This document shows, piece by piece, positions 43,896 to 55,072 of a stretch of DNA of 64,000 nucleotides (its first letter is position 1; every line of letters begins with the position of its first letter). The notes beneath the pieces were generated by a model, which was not told where the DNA came from, did not search any database, and saw only the letters and a program-made list of their open reading frames with translations. Position numbers and translations under genes: made by a program. Origin of the DNA: Chlorella sorokiniana (lineage: Eukaryota > Chlorophyta > Trebouxiophyceae > Chlorellales > Chlorellaceae). The DNA is taken from assembly GCA_025917655.1 (NCBI GenBank), contig CP084608.1:682001-746000 (forward strand). The letters run 5' to 3'.

Positions 43896-44809
43896 CCCCT
43901 GCAACCGGCCATTGCTTGTGGCTCTGAACTGCACAGCACGCCCACCGGGCGGCGGCGGCGGGCGAGCGGCGCCCACGCCTTGGCGGTTGGGCGGCGGTGC
44001 AATAGAACAGCAGGCGGGATTGATGGAGCTTTGTGGCAGTAGTGCACAAAAGTGCCAGCCTTCAACAGCGGAAGTTGGGCGGTGGTCGGCCTCGCAGTTC
44101 AAGGCACTTGGTTGATTGAGCAGACTGCGGATTGTCTCACCGGTATACTTGATCCATCCTGTGCCCGTCTCTATACCTCATCTTCTTGCCGTTGGTCCCC
44201 TTTGGGCTCTCCTCGCCTTGCCCCTTCTCCAAAAGGGAGGCCGCCACAGACCGACTCCTTACTACGTGGGACGCCAGCGTGACAGCATCGATCAGATGAT
44301 CAACATGGCAGCTGGGGCAACGCGGAAGACAGGAACTGACTGTGCCCAGCTCAGATGCGGTACGAATGGCGGCAGCGCACGCGGCAAGGGCAGGTGGAGT
44401 TGGCCGGAAGCACTGCCATCCACTTCTGCGTTTCGATGAGGACATGTGGCTTGAACGGCATCCATACCTAGGGGTCAAAGTGAACGCCGGGAGGATGGGA
44501 ACCAAGGAGGCAGTGCCTGAAGCACTTGGTAAAGGTGTGGTGCGTGGGAGGCGGCAAGGGGCAGGTTTTCAACTACTGAACTGGGTTTCCTATGATTGCC
44601 GCAAATACCATGCTTGCTGTCGATTCCCCATGGGAGCGCCATTCCCATCATCTGATCGCGGGGCCAGCAGCCTCTCGAAGGTGGGTTTGTCATGCATCAG
44701 CCGCTGCCCCCGTTGACTGCTGACAGCATGCATCGTATGGGGTAGATGCATGGCACTGCATTCTTGATCGAACATTTTCTTACGTCCTGTTGCATTGGTT
44801 TGAGCACGA
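43896..44809. promoter_or_regulatory. divergent gap, apyrase (-) / pantothenate synthetase (+)
   Basis: 914 bases between head-to-head genes, the longest spacer in the window. It may contain a 5' apyrase exon near 43980-44072. Open frames at 44137-44505 and 44342-44716 have no motif and mixed codon use. Base composition drops toward 50% GC around 44280-44800. Confidence 0.4.
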
Positions 44810-46354
44810 TGTCCAGCCCCTGGTGTTCACAGAGGCGGCGGACATGCGGCAGTTCAGCCGGGAGCAGCGGCGGCAGGGCAAAACTATCGGTTTTGTACCC
44901 ACCATGGTAGGGGTAATTCGCAAGGGTCAGGGTGCTGTAACCCTCTACCTGCCAGCCGGGTTGTTCTGAACGGCCCACTCCGTGCATTTCACTGCAGGGG
45001 TATCTGCACGATGGACACATCTGCCTAGTACACGCCGCAAGGTGCGTGAAACGCTGCAAGGCTGCAAGTGCAGTCCATGGCCGCCGCCACCGCCCGACGC
45101 CCGTCGCTCCCGCCTGTGCAGGGATCGGTGTGATGTTGTGGTGGCCTCCATCTACGTCAACCCCACCCAGTTTTCCAAGAACGAGGACTTTGGGGTGTAT
45201 CCGCGCAGCGAGGTGTGCATTTCAGAGCCCTGCAGAGCACGCCGTTGCTCTGCGTGTTGGGCACCGCTTGTGCGCGGCTGCATGTGCTCCACGCACCCCC
45301 TGCCCCCACCCCTCCAGGCCGAAGACCTGCGCAAATTGGCTGAAGCTGGCTGCGCTGCAGTCTTCATGCCCCGCACGCTGTACCACGCCGGCGGTGGCGG
45401 CGCCGCTGCGGATGCCGGCATGGTGGTGGGCGCCGCCGGGTCGTACGACGCCGACGCTCACGAGACCTGGGTCAGCCTGGACCACCTGTCGCAGGGCCTG
45501 TGCGCCCGCAGCCGCCCCCACTTCTTCCGCGGCGTATGCACGGTAGCAGCGCTGCGCCTGCCGCTGCGCCCGCTGCACAGAGCCTGCAGTCGGGCCGGGC
45601 TGGCCGCCATGGACCAGCGCGCCGCAGCGGGCCTGCCGGGCTGATGGGCCCCACCCTGCTATGAGCTAGTCCCTCGCCACAAGCCCCCTGCTTTATCCTC
45701 TGGCAGGTGGTGACCAAGCTGTTCCACGTGGTGGAGCCTGACGCCGCGTTCTTCGGGCGCAAGGACTACCAGCAGTGGCGGGTGGTGCAGCGCATGGCGA
45801 GAGACCTGGACATGGCGGTGGAGGTGGTGGGGATGCCTATCGTGCGGGAGGCAGACGGTCTGGCCATGAGCAGGTGAGGGGACGGCACGGGGAGAAGGCA
45901 CAGACGGGGGAGCCGCAGCGATGACGGCAGGGCTTGGGGAGAGCGCGGTCGAGCGGCACATGGGTTGGGAGCCAAGCAGGATTGAGTGCCTGTGTGCTTG
46001 CTGCTGTGCTTGCACCGAGCTGTGCACATGCCATGACCGCGACGTGCCTGCCCCCACCCGCAGCCGCAACGCGCTCCTCACCCCAGAAGACCGCCAGCGC
46101 TGCGTCTGCATCTCCCGAGCGCTCGCCGAGGCGCGAGACCAGGCCTGCGCAGGGGCCTGCACCGGCGCGGCGGCCCTGCAGCAGCAGGTGGCGGACAGCA
46201 TAGCGGCGGGGGCGGCCGGGTGGACTATGTGGCGGTGGTGGATGCCCACACGCTGCGTCCGCTGGAGGATGTGCGGGGAAGGGAGGCGCTGATAGCGGTG
46301 GCCGCTTTCTTTGGCAGCGTGCGGCTGATTGACAACGTGGACTTCCAGGCATGA
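44810..46354 (+). CDS. panC: pantothenate synthetase (pantoate-beta-alanine ligase)
   Basis: Joins pantoate and beta-alanine with ATP, the last step of vitamin B5 synthesis. The start is read at ATG 44810, needing one extra C in the run at 44818-44821: [20 protein letters not shown], then [17 protein letters not shown]. The last contains the HxGH nucleotide motif (HDGH) across an intron. Further PanC hallmarks are [51 protein letters not shown] and [20 protein letters not shown]. These are followed by [20 protein letters not shown], with the KMSKS-like MSSRN. The end [14 protein letters not shown] at 46352-46354 is typical. Another one-base break is near 46218. Animals lack this enzyme. No transit peptide is evident, in line with the cytosolic plant enzyme. 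Confidence 0.95.
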
Positions 46355-46491
46355 GCACCCATACCCTGTGGCCACGCGGGCTGTGAACCCGCACAGCCAC
46401 TGGCTTGACAAATTGCATGGTACCAATGCAATCATGCAGTGAACCGAACGCAATCAGTCGACTTGCAAGCTTGAATTCTGGCGCTGCCAAG

Positions 46492-49400
46492 TCACGATGC
46501 CTCAATCAGCACCTGCTGCAGGCTGCCTGCGCGCTGCGCGTCCATGCGCTGCCGCAAGCGCTCGCATGCCGCACGCCGTGGCACTCTGCGCCCGGCACTG
46601 CTGCAGCCGCCGCAACCCGCTGGCGTGCTTCTGCCTGACCAGCCAGCTCGGACTCGCTGCCGTCCAGCCGCTCTGCACGGCTGGCTGCCACGAGCAGCGC
46701 GGAGAAGGATGTGGAGCAGAGGTGGTCCCGCAGCATATGCGGAGAGATGAGCAGGCCCTCCGCTGCATGGCGCACCACCAAGTGAAGAGGCAGGAAATCA
46801 GGGGCACGCTGGTGTGAGGTGCTGCACTTTGACGTGTGGTCATCAGCGGGTGTGCCCCTGCCAGCCACCCCCACCCACCCACCAATCAAGTCCTCGGGCT
46901 GCACCCACACCGCGTCCCACTCCTTGGCCTGCCGTGTCTTGATGGGGCGCAGGAACAGCACGCGCCCTGGCGGGTACATGCTTAGGGGCTGCCCCATGCT
47001 GTTTCTGCGCCAGGCAGCGGGAGGCGTGAGCGGGAGGCGTTGAATGCGGGCAGGGAGCAGGGCGGAGGGGAGGTGCAGGTATACCTCATTGAGGCTTTCA
47101 GTTTTTTTATTTTATTCAATGGCCACAGTTGGACGAGGGCAGTCCACTTGCCTGCTCTCGTAGTATTGCTGCAGCATCTCCCGCGCCTCTGCCGGCATTG
47201 CGTCGTAGCTATAAAACAGGTCGCGGAAGCGGTGCCGCCCACGCCGCCACCAGGGCAGGAGCAGCACCTGTGGGCAAGAGGGGGCAAAGGACAGCTGACG
47301 GGGTCGCAACAAACAGCTGCCATAACTGTCCCATCCCTATCATTCCCACAAGAGACGCTCTACAAAAAATGGCCGCACAAGAGATGCAGGCAGCAGATGG
47401 CTGCTGCCTTGACAGCCTCTTGCCTTGAGCTTTGGCTGCCTGCAGCGCGCCAGCGCCGTCACCATCTCGTCCATCATGCGCATCAGGTTGCCTACGGTGG
47501 AGCGCGGCACTGCGTCCTTGCCCACTGCCACTGCAGCCAAGACCCCGACAGAAGAGATGGGGAACGGTGGGTGAGGGGTCAGTGTTCTGATCACGTACTT
47601 CAAGTCAGCTGGGGGCGGGTGAGGTCAGGCCTCGTTCCACTCGAGGCGCCCGCCACACGTCCTCACCTGTCGTCGTGAAGCGAGCCATGGCGTGGGAGAG
47701 ATTCTTGCTAACAAGGCCCCGGGACAGCAGTAGGCGATGCACTTGAGGCCAGGGAAGGTCTGGAGCAGCTTGAGGGAGATGAGGGCTGCCGCCCGGCGCC
47801 AAGGCTGCACGGCAGGCCGGCTGGGAAGGCACGTTGAGTTGCACACGGAAGCGACTGTGCCTGCCTTGGGCAGTGCTGGTGCGTGCTGTGCAGCGCACCT
47901 GTGCCCTCGACGACAAACTGCCACCCCTCCTCCTGCACCTTGTGTCGCATCAGCTCCCCCAGTTGCCGCCCCTGTGCCTGGTAACCGCTCGGCTCCCCCC
48001 ACCCCCGCTCCCTGGGCCCACATGCCCCCCGTTGCTATCGCCAGCACGGCCGCCCCGCCCATTGCCATGCTGCCCGTTGCCATGCTGACCCTTTTTGCCT
48101 CCCAGGCTGTACCGCTCCGCGCTGGCAGCGCCGCTGCCCGCATCGGCGTCGTACTGCGAGCCTGTGGAGCTGGCCATGCCGGCACCGCCGCGCTGTGCAC
48201 GCTGCTCCTCCGGCGCCATGAAGTCTCCCACCTCCTCGTCGCTCACGAGCTGCACATGGAGGAAAAAGGGCAAGGAAAGCGTGGCGGCACGGACATCTCC
48301 AGGGCTGCTGCACTGCTACCCATCCTGGTGTCAGGGGGTACCATCCGGCCCAATTGCCAGGCTTCGCCTCCCCCAGCGTGCCTGCTGCAGGATGCCACGC
48401 TCCGTCATGTCCTCGAAGATGGCCTTGGCCGCCGACATCATGCCAGCATGCGCAAAGGCCGGCTCCTCCAGTTCCTGCAAGGAGGGGCCGCCAGCACGAG
48501 GAGGGCCCCTCGTTCTACACGCAAGTGTGCGGGTGGTGCACGGCGGGGGCTGGCAATCGCTGCCCTTCATGCCCGGCCAAGCGCACCCGCTTGATGCTGT
48601 CTGGCAGCCAGTCGTCCAGCGGCTCGGGGTGCACCACGGCGTCCGTGACCAGGTCAGCGGCGCTGATGGTGCCGCTGCGGGGGAAAAAAGCGCGGCACGG
48701 CCGCTTGACAAGCCGTGCGCAAGTGCTTGGGCACCGCCTAGGGCTTGATTGCTGACGGAAACAGGTGGATACCAGATGAGAGTGACAACCACTGTGCTCC
48801 AAGAAGAAAGCCGACCAGCAGAATCGGGCGGAGGGGGGAGGGGCTGACGCTCTCACCGTATGGCTAGCACCACGGCCTGCCTGCTGTGGTCCAGCGCAAT
48901 CATGTAGGGCAGGTGCGAAAGCACGCGGTTGGAGCAGTTGAGGTGCAGCAGCTCCACAGAGCTGCGGGCAGGGAAGCGCAAGGCGGAGGGCACTCCTTGG
49001 CCGACAGAGGCAGCACCGTGCCCGGCCGCTACGCAAGCCTGGGCGCCGGTTCGTCGATCGAGGACCAGCCTCCCCGCCGCTCCGCACCCCAGCCGCACCG
49101 CCGCCCCCTCCCACTCCTACAAACCTATCATCGTCCAGTTGCTCCAGCTCTCCCAAGCCTTTGAAGACAACCTGCAAGGGGTGCAGAATTGAGAGAAATC
49201 GAGCATAAACGCTACTGCATGCAGCGGATGCTGCATTGGTGGCACAATTGTGCCACGGGGCTCACCTGCTGCGGGTCGCGGGGAGACTGGCAGGCCATGC
49301 AGCACGCCACGTCGAGCCCGCTGGACGGGTTGTCGAACTTGGGCTGCAAGCTGTACACTGCAACAGAGCATGGAAAGTCTCCAGCGGTGTCAGCCAACAG

Positions 49401-52400
49401 GCGCAAATGGACTCAAGTTAAGGCGGGGGCCCATCAAGGTGTCCTTGCCCGTGCCAGCCAGCAGCGGCACCTGCCAGCCAGCAGGTGCACCTGCGTAGCT
49501 GAACTTGAGGAAGTGGGTGGCCTCCTTGAGCACCAGCAGAGGCACCTTGTCGTGCCTCCCTGCAGGCAGCAGCTTCATACGGGGTAGGAATTACTATTGC
49601 CTCCGCAGTAGAGCAGGCACCACGTCGGGGCAGCGGACCACTGCCCACTGCGCAGCTTCATTATTCCTCAAAGCTGCAGAGCAATGCAGCTCACCCGCAT
49701 AGATGTCGGCGAGCGCGGAGGCCGGCAGGGCGCCCGGAAGTCCTCCACGTGCTCGGAGGGCGTGATGACCACTGGGAAGCGCACGGAGATCTGGCGCTCC
49801 AGGCCGAAAGTGCCTGCGCCGCTGCCCACACCGCTCTCCCGCGCAACCGACCGTGGCGAGGGCTGCTGCCGGCGGCGGCAGCCGCAGCCGTGGCCACCGC
49901 TGCGGCGGCAACGTCGTCGGCGGGCGGTACGGGGGCGTGGGGCTGAGGCAGCGGCGGGCTGCCACCACCATCGGTCTGCGCTGCATGCTGCAAGCCCAGG
50001 GGCGCATGCTCCCGTGCTGCTGAGCCCGGTGGCTGACCAGCCTCCCTTGCATGTTTGCCCAGTCCTGGCACGCCGCTGGTTGTTGCCAGGGCCGCTGCAG
50101 CCTCCACAGCAACGGCATGCATCACGCCCTCCGTAGGCTCAGAGGCCTCCTCCGCCGACAGCTTGCTGCTGTCGTCACCTGAAACGCTGGCGCCGCCCTC
50201 TGTGTGGAACGGCGACTTGGCGGCCAGCTGGTCCTCTTGAGTGGCATGGCCATGTGGAGCCGCGCTGCCCATGCTGCGTGAGCTCGACTGCCTGCCCGAC
50301 TGGCGGCTGCCCTGTGCGCTGAACCAGATGGATGGGGCCTCAGGGTCCACCTCTAGAGTGCTCAGGTCCAGGCTCTCCTCCTGCAGAACGGTGTCTCATG
50401 TGCACACCTCAACACAAGCTGCACGACACCCCCCCCCCCCCCCTTCTCCCCCCCGCACAAGCTGTGCACACGCATCCCAGCAAGCAGCCCGGCAGACGTG
50501 CAGGTGACCAGCGTTGCTGGCGTGCCTTTGCCATCTCCAGCACCGCGTCTGCTGGCACCGCCTGCTGGCCCCCCAGCTCCTGGATCTCAGACTGGATGGC
50601 GCTTGCCAGCTGGTCCAGCACATCTGCTGCCTGCGACAGCGCACTCAGAGAAGGGGTCAGGCTGGTCCCTTATGGCAGATTGGGGCCTCCATGAGACAGC
50701 CAGGCAGGGCAGCCGCCGCAGCGGCTCTCGCCTCCTCCGGCATCTCCTCCGGCAGCTCGCTCAGCAGCTCGCCGGCAACCATCTCTGCTGCCTGCTGCAC
50801 CTGCTAAGGAACAAGACGGGCCAGACACAGCTACAGCTGGATGTCAATGCCAGGCTGACCGGTCTCGCATCAGAGGTGGCAGGCTGAGCCCACCTGGTTG
50901 GCGCGGTGCGAAGAGTCGCCACCCGGAGCGGCGCCCAGCTGCTGTTCCAGCACGACAACATTGTCCTGCGTCAGCGGCAGGCTGGCTGCATGCTCAACGT
51001 CTGAAGCTGGCCGACTGCCTGTAGGATTGAAAGCTGCTGGCTCAGGCGCTGGTGGCTGAAAAGAAGGCACAGCAGCCGGAGAGCTGCCTCCATATTCTGC
51101 CGCCCCCTGACATCTTCTGCCCAGGCCACAACTTTCCCTCGCTTTAGCTGCTGCTGCTGCTGCTGCTGGTTGCCTGATTCAGCTGGCAGGCTGCCGGTTG
51201 CAAGGGGGGCTGGGGTATGATAGCATGCTGCAATTGCTGCTGCCGCCGTAACGAGTGCGACCGCTGGAGAGCAAGCCAGCGGTCAAGCTCGGGGTCGGCG
51301 GGCACGTCGTTGATGGAAGAGGCCTCGCTGCTTGCCTCGCTGTGGCGGTCTGTAGGAGGGGAAGGGTAAGCACAGCAGCATGGACATTGCAAGAGCAAGG
51401 TTGCCGCTGAGATGAGCCCCTCGCAGCTGGCAGCCCACCTTCGTCGTCAACCTCTGCAAAGGAGCGTTCATCTGCGGTGCTGCCTGTGGCGCTGCGCAGC
51501 GCTTGGTACACCGGCAGCAGCGCCTGGCCACGCGCAGGCGGCGGCGCCGGTTCTGCGCTGCCGCCGCCAGGAAGAGGGCTGCGGTGATGTCGGAGGCATC
51601 CAGGTCGCAATGCGACAGCAGCCCTGCGTGAAACAAATGCAGCACAACAATTATTCCTATGAAAACCTTGTGTTCCAGTAGCAAACGTCATCCATCTTGC
51701 TGCATCCCCTCTGCACCTGCCGTCAGCTCCGCGATATTTTGCAGCGGTGGTCGCTTGCCATCTGGCCGCCGCACCATGTTGTGGTGGCAGCACAGCATGG
51801 AGGCAATGCACTCGCAGCGTGCCTCCCAGGAGTTGAGGTCGTGGTGCTGAGGATACCTGCGCGCCCGGGGAGAGAGGGAGAGAGATGGGCTCTGCGATGG
51901 CCCATTTTTGGGGGCGGAAACTGTCATTCACGGGCTGAAACGCCAACGTCACAGCTGTCTGCAGTTGCCTTGCTGATGACGCTTGAACCCACATGTTGTA
52001 GGTGATGGCGATGCCGAGCGCAGCCACAAACATGAAGCCCCAGGTGGCGAACACAACTGCCTGGGTCAGGTTGGTGACTGCGGGCGGGTCAGGTTGGGGC
52101 AGGGCCGCGCATATGTTGTTAGCGATCCCCTCCGCACCGTTGTCGCGGGCACTCTTGGGGTATCCTCCCTGCGCACCTGCATTGCGCTGGTCATCCGGCC
52201 AGCAATCCGGCGTGAGCTGTGTGCTGACGTGGCTGCCGTACGCGGCGAAGGCCAGCTGGGCGACGAGCGGCGCGGTGGCTGCGTAAAGCAGCGGCACCAC
52301 CCAGCGCCGCTTGCTGGCCTCGAAAGGAGCCCCCTGCAGGCTGTGCCACACCAGCAGCGCGTCCAGCACCAGGTTTGCGGCAAAGGAGCCCAGCAGGCCT

Positions 52401-52588
52401 CCCAGCACCACAGCGTACTGCACGCCGTCTCCGCTGGCGCAGCGCCCGGGCCAGGCGCCCTTGGCCCCCGCCCAGACCAGCAGGATGAGGATCCAGGAGG
52501 CGTGGAAGAGGCCCGACAGGGCAGCCGGCACCGCCACAATGTCGGTGGAGAAGTGCCAGCGGCGGCCGTACAGCTGCACCGACGGCAT
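46492..52588 (-). CDS. sn-1-specific diacylglycerol lipase (DAGL family)
   Basis: Membrane class-3 lipase that converts diacylglycerol to 2-monoacylglycerol. ATG 52588 starts MPSVQLYGRRWHFSTDIVAV, which lines up with the start of animal DAGL-alpha. Four N-terminal transmembrane helices follow (such as AALSGLFHASWILILLVW and AVVFATWGFMFVAALGIAI). Between 51400 and 49600 lies a long Ser/Ala/Gln-rich cytosolic region. The lipase domain begins near 48990: LSHLPYMIALDHSRQAVVLA, IRGTISAADLVTDAV. It continues through EEGWQFVVEGHSLGAG-AALISLKLLQTFPG (nucleophile Ser, motif split by an intron near 47890/47812). CIAYCCPGALVSKNLS and VAVGKDAVPR (catalytic Asp region) follow, then LLISPHMLRDH near the end. 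The last codons are read as LQQVLIEAS-TGA at 46492; without one base the frame ends at 46506. Two introns have GC donors (exon ends 47424, 47152). Breaks at 47804 and 47897. Confidence 0.86.
50429..50443. repeat. 15-base C run in a DAGL intron
   Basis: Uninterrupted C15 on the plus strand (G15 on the coding strand) in the low-complexity middle of the lipase gene. Like other long homopolymers here, its length is doubtful in a draft assembly. Confidence 0.7.
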
Positions 52589-53182
52589 GGGGCGGTGGTG
52601 CGGCAGTGCAGGGGTGGTGCAGCCGGCAAGTTGCTGCACAGGTGTGCTCCAAAGTGCTTGAAAATTGAGGCCCCGGCCGTTCGGGATGTGCTTTTTCGAG
52701 ACAATCCGCCCCCTTCTGCCGCCCCAGCCTCCCAGTCGGGATTGACTGCTCAGGCTTGAGCGTAGAGGTGAGGCTGCAGCCTGCAGCCAACACCCAAGGG
52801 GTTCCCCTGCTAATTCATCACTTGCATAGTTCACACCTGTCGGTCCTTGTCATTCAGCTTCCATGATGATCCTGCCCATGCCGTCTCATCACCCGCCTCC
52901 CTGTATCATTGATTTGTTGTTATATCAGGCTGTTTGCATGCCAACTACTGCTGAAGCTGGTTGGTGTCTGGCCGCAGCAGGAATAATGCAGCATGACGAG
53001 GCCGGTGGCGCCCACGCTGAGATCCTGCTGTGCACCAAACCACACAGAGCAATGGTGGCTGGCGTTGGAAAGCATTCCGCGTTTGCATGTTATCCTACTC
53101 CCTCCTTTTGCCTCGATTGTCAAGGTCAGCTCTCGAGAAACCCTCCTTCGTTTCAAGCAGTCGCCGCTCCCAGCATTGCGCA
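52589..53182. promoter_or_regulatory. divergent gap, DAG lipase (-) / mitochondrial carrier (+)
   Basis: 594-base head-to-head spacer. It is AT-richer between 52800 and 53180. A minus-strand open frame continues upstream of the lipase ATG but has no other ATG. No other feature seen. Confidence 0.4.
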
Positions 53183-54911
53183 ATGAGCAGAAGGAAGAAG
53201 AAGGAGCAACAGGCTGATGACAAGGCCCCTGCGCGCTCTCCGCTGGAGGTCAAGAATGCTCCGCTTTTGACGGCCTGCTCCGGGGCGCTGGCAGGAGCGG
53301 TGGCCAGGTTTGTGGTGGGGCCCCTGGACGTTGTGAAAATACGGTTTCAGGTGCAGCTCGAGCCAATTGCAGCAGGAGCGGCACCTTCTAAGTACACCAG
53401 CATGCGGCAAGCTCTGGTGACGATCGTGAAGGAGGAGGGCATCAAGGTGCGCTTGAATGACGGAATTACAAGATGCGCCTTCCCAAAAGCACCAGTCACT
53501 ACCCAACCCTTTTGCTGCCGCCACCCACTCCTGCTGTCTGACACTTGAGCTGCCACATTGCCGTTGTTGGTCAATTTTGGGTGGTCTCATGCCTTAACCT
53601 TGCTGCCACACCGCTTCCTGTGCAGGGCCTCTGGCGTGGCACCGTGCCAGGGCAGCTGCTGACGGTGCCGTACACAGCGGTTCAGTTTGTGGCGCTGCAG
53701 CAGTGCAGGCTCTTTGCGCAGCAGCTGGGCCTGCAAGACAGCCCCCGCTGGCAGGGCACCGTGCCCTTTGTGAGCGGCGCGGTGGCGGGTGCAGCAGCCA
53801 CCATGGCCAGTTACCCTTTTGACCTGCTGCGCACCACGCTGGCGGCGCAGGGCGAGCCGCCCGTGTACCTGTCCATGACTGATGCAGGTGGGGGCTGCGC
53901 CCAAACCACGGAGGCTCACAGCATGCTGTGATGGGGCGCAGCTCACAGTGCAGTGCAACAGCCTAGCGTGGGCGGCTCCCTGCTCCCGACCACAGCAAGC
54001 TGCCTGCCCGGCCCGCCCATGCAGCGCGCGGCATAGTGCGCCAGCGCGGCGTGCGCGGCCTGTACCGTGGGCTGGGCGTGACGGTGCTGGAGATCATGCC
54101 GTACGCGGCCCTGCAATTTGGGCTCTACGATGTTTTCAACAAGGCCTACAGCCGTACCCGGGTGCGGCGCCGGGGAGGGCTGGGGAGGCCCTGCTGATGC
54201 AAAGGCAGCTCCCCGCAAGCTGGTAAAGGGCTGGTTTGGCCATGGTTTTGCAGGCCGTACCTGCATCGTGGAAATTGTTGGGCACAGCGCACCAACCATT
54301 TCGCGTGACCGACCCGACGCCCCGCTCTCTTGTCGCACTGCAGGCACGGCTCGACCCAGCCCATGCAGACACCCCGCCCGGCAGCCTGCAGGCCTTTGTG
54401 TGCGGCCTGGCTGCGGGCATGCTGGCCAAGCTGGGCACCCACCCGCTGGACGTGGCCAAGAAGCGGTTCCAGGTGGCAGGGCTGCAGCGGTCGGCGCGCT
54501 ACGGCCAGGTGGGAATATAGACTGCCGGTGGCTGAGTACCCGATGGTAAGGGCATGCAGGGTCGCCGCCTGAGCGCCGACCCTTCCGCGTCTGAAGCTCT
54601 CATGCCTTCCCGTGCCCTTTCCGGCTTGCTCCCAGCAGCGCGTGGCGCCCGAGGCGGTGCGCTCGCTGCGCCAGGTGGTGCACGATATAGCGGTGAAGGA
54701 GGGGCTGCAGGGGCTGTTCAAGGGCGCCATGCCCTCGCTGCTCAAGGCCGCGCCCAGCGCTGCCGTCACCTTTGCCGCCTACGACTTTTTCATGCACTGG
54801 CTGCCGCTGGCGCTCAGCAGGCAGGACAGCCTCCATGCCACCGCTGCCGCAGATGGCAGCAACAGCAGCAGCGGCAGCGGCAGCGGCAGCGCGCGGCGGC
54901 CGCTGCACTGA
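53183..54911 (+). CDS. mitochondrial carrier (SLC25), thiamine-pyrophosphate-carrier type
   Basis: Six-helix inner-membrane carrier. ATG 53183 ([10 protein letters not shown]); five main exons with clean joins and no frame breaks. The three carrier signatures PxDxxKxR are clear: [25 protein letters not shown] and [11 protein letters not shown]. Each is followed by its EGxxGLWRG-type motif: [59 protein letters not shown]. The matrix-facing sequence [19 protein letters not shown], and [20 protein letters not shown] in the last repeat, match the TPC1/SLC25A19 branch. The substrate is therefore probably thiamine pyrophosphate, but related branches (CoA, nucleotides) cannot be fully excluded. The tail is Ser/Gly-rich ([15 protein letters not shown]). 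Stop at 54909-54911. Confidence 0.9.
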
Positions 54912-55046
54912 GCGGCGGCGAGCCTCTGTACCCCTCTTTTCCAGCCCAGCACTGTTCCCTGCTATTGTCACTACATCTCTGTACCTGCGCATTGCTGTCC
55001 TGCACCTGTTTCCAGTTTCAGTTTTCAGTGGCTTGCGCTGCTCCCT

Positions 55047-55051
55047 TGTAA
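55047..55051 (+). terminator. TGTAA poly(A) signal of the mitochondrial carrier gene
   Basis: TGTAA lies about 136 bases after the stop codon, followed closely by the 3' end of the convergent telobox gene at 55073. Confidence 0.45.
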
Positions 55052-55072
55052 TGTGGAACCGCCTGACTGCAG

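Noticed and set aside
44137-44716. Open frames in the apyrase/panC gap
   Set aside because: Third-position composition is unlike the coding exons and there is no recognisable domain. The region is better explained as a promoter and 5' UTR spacer.
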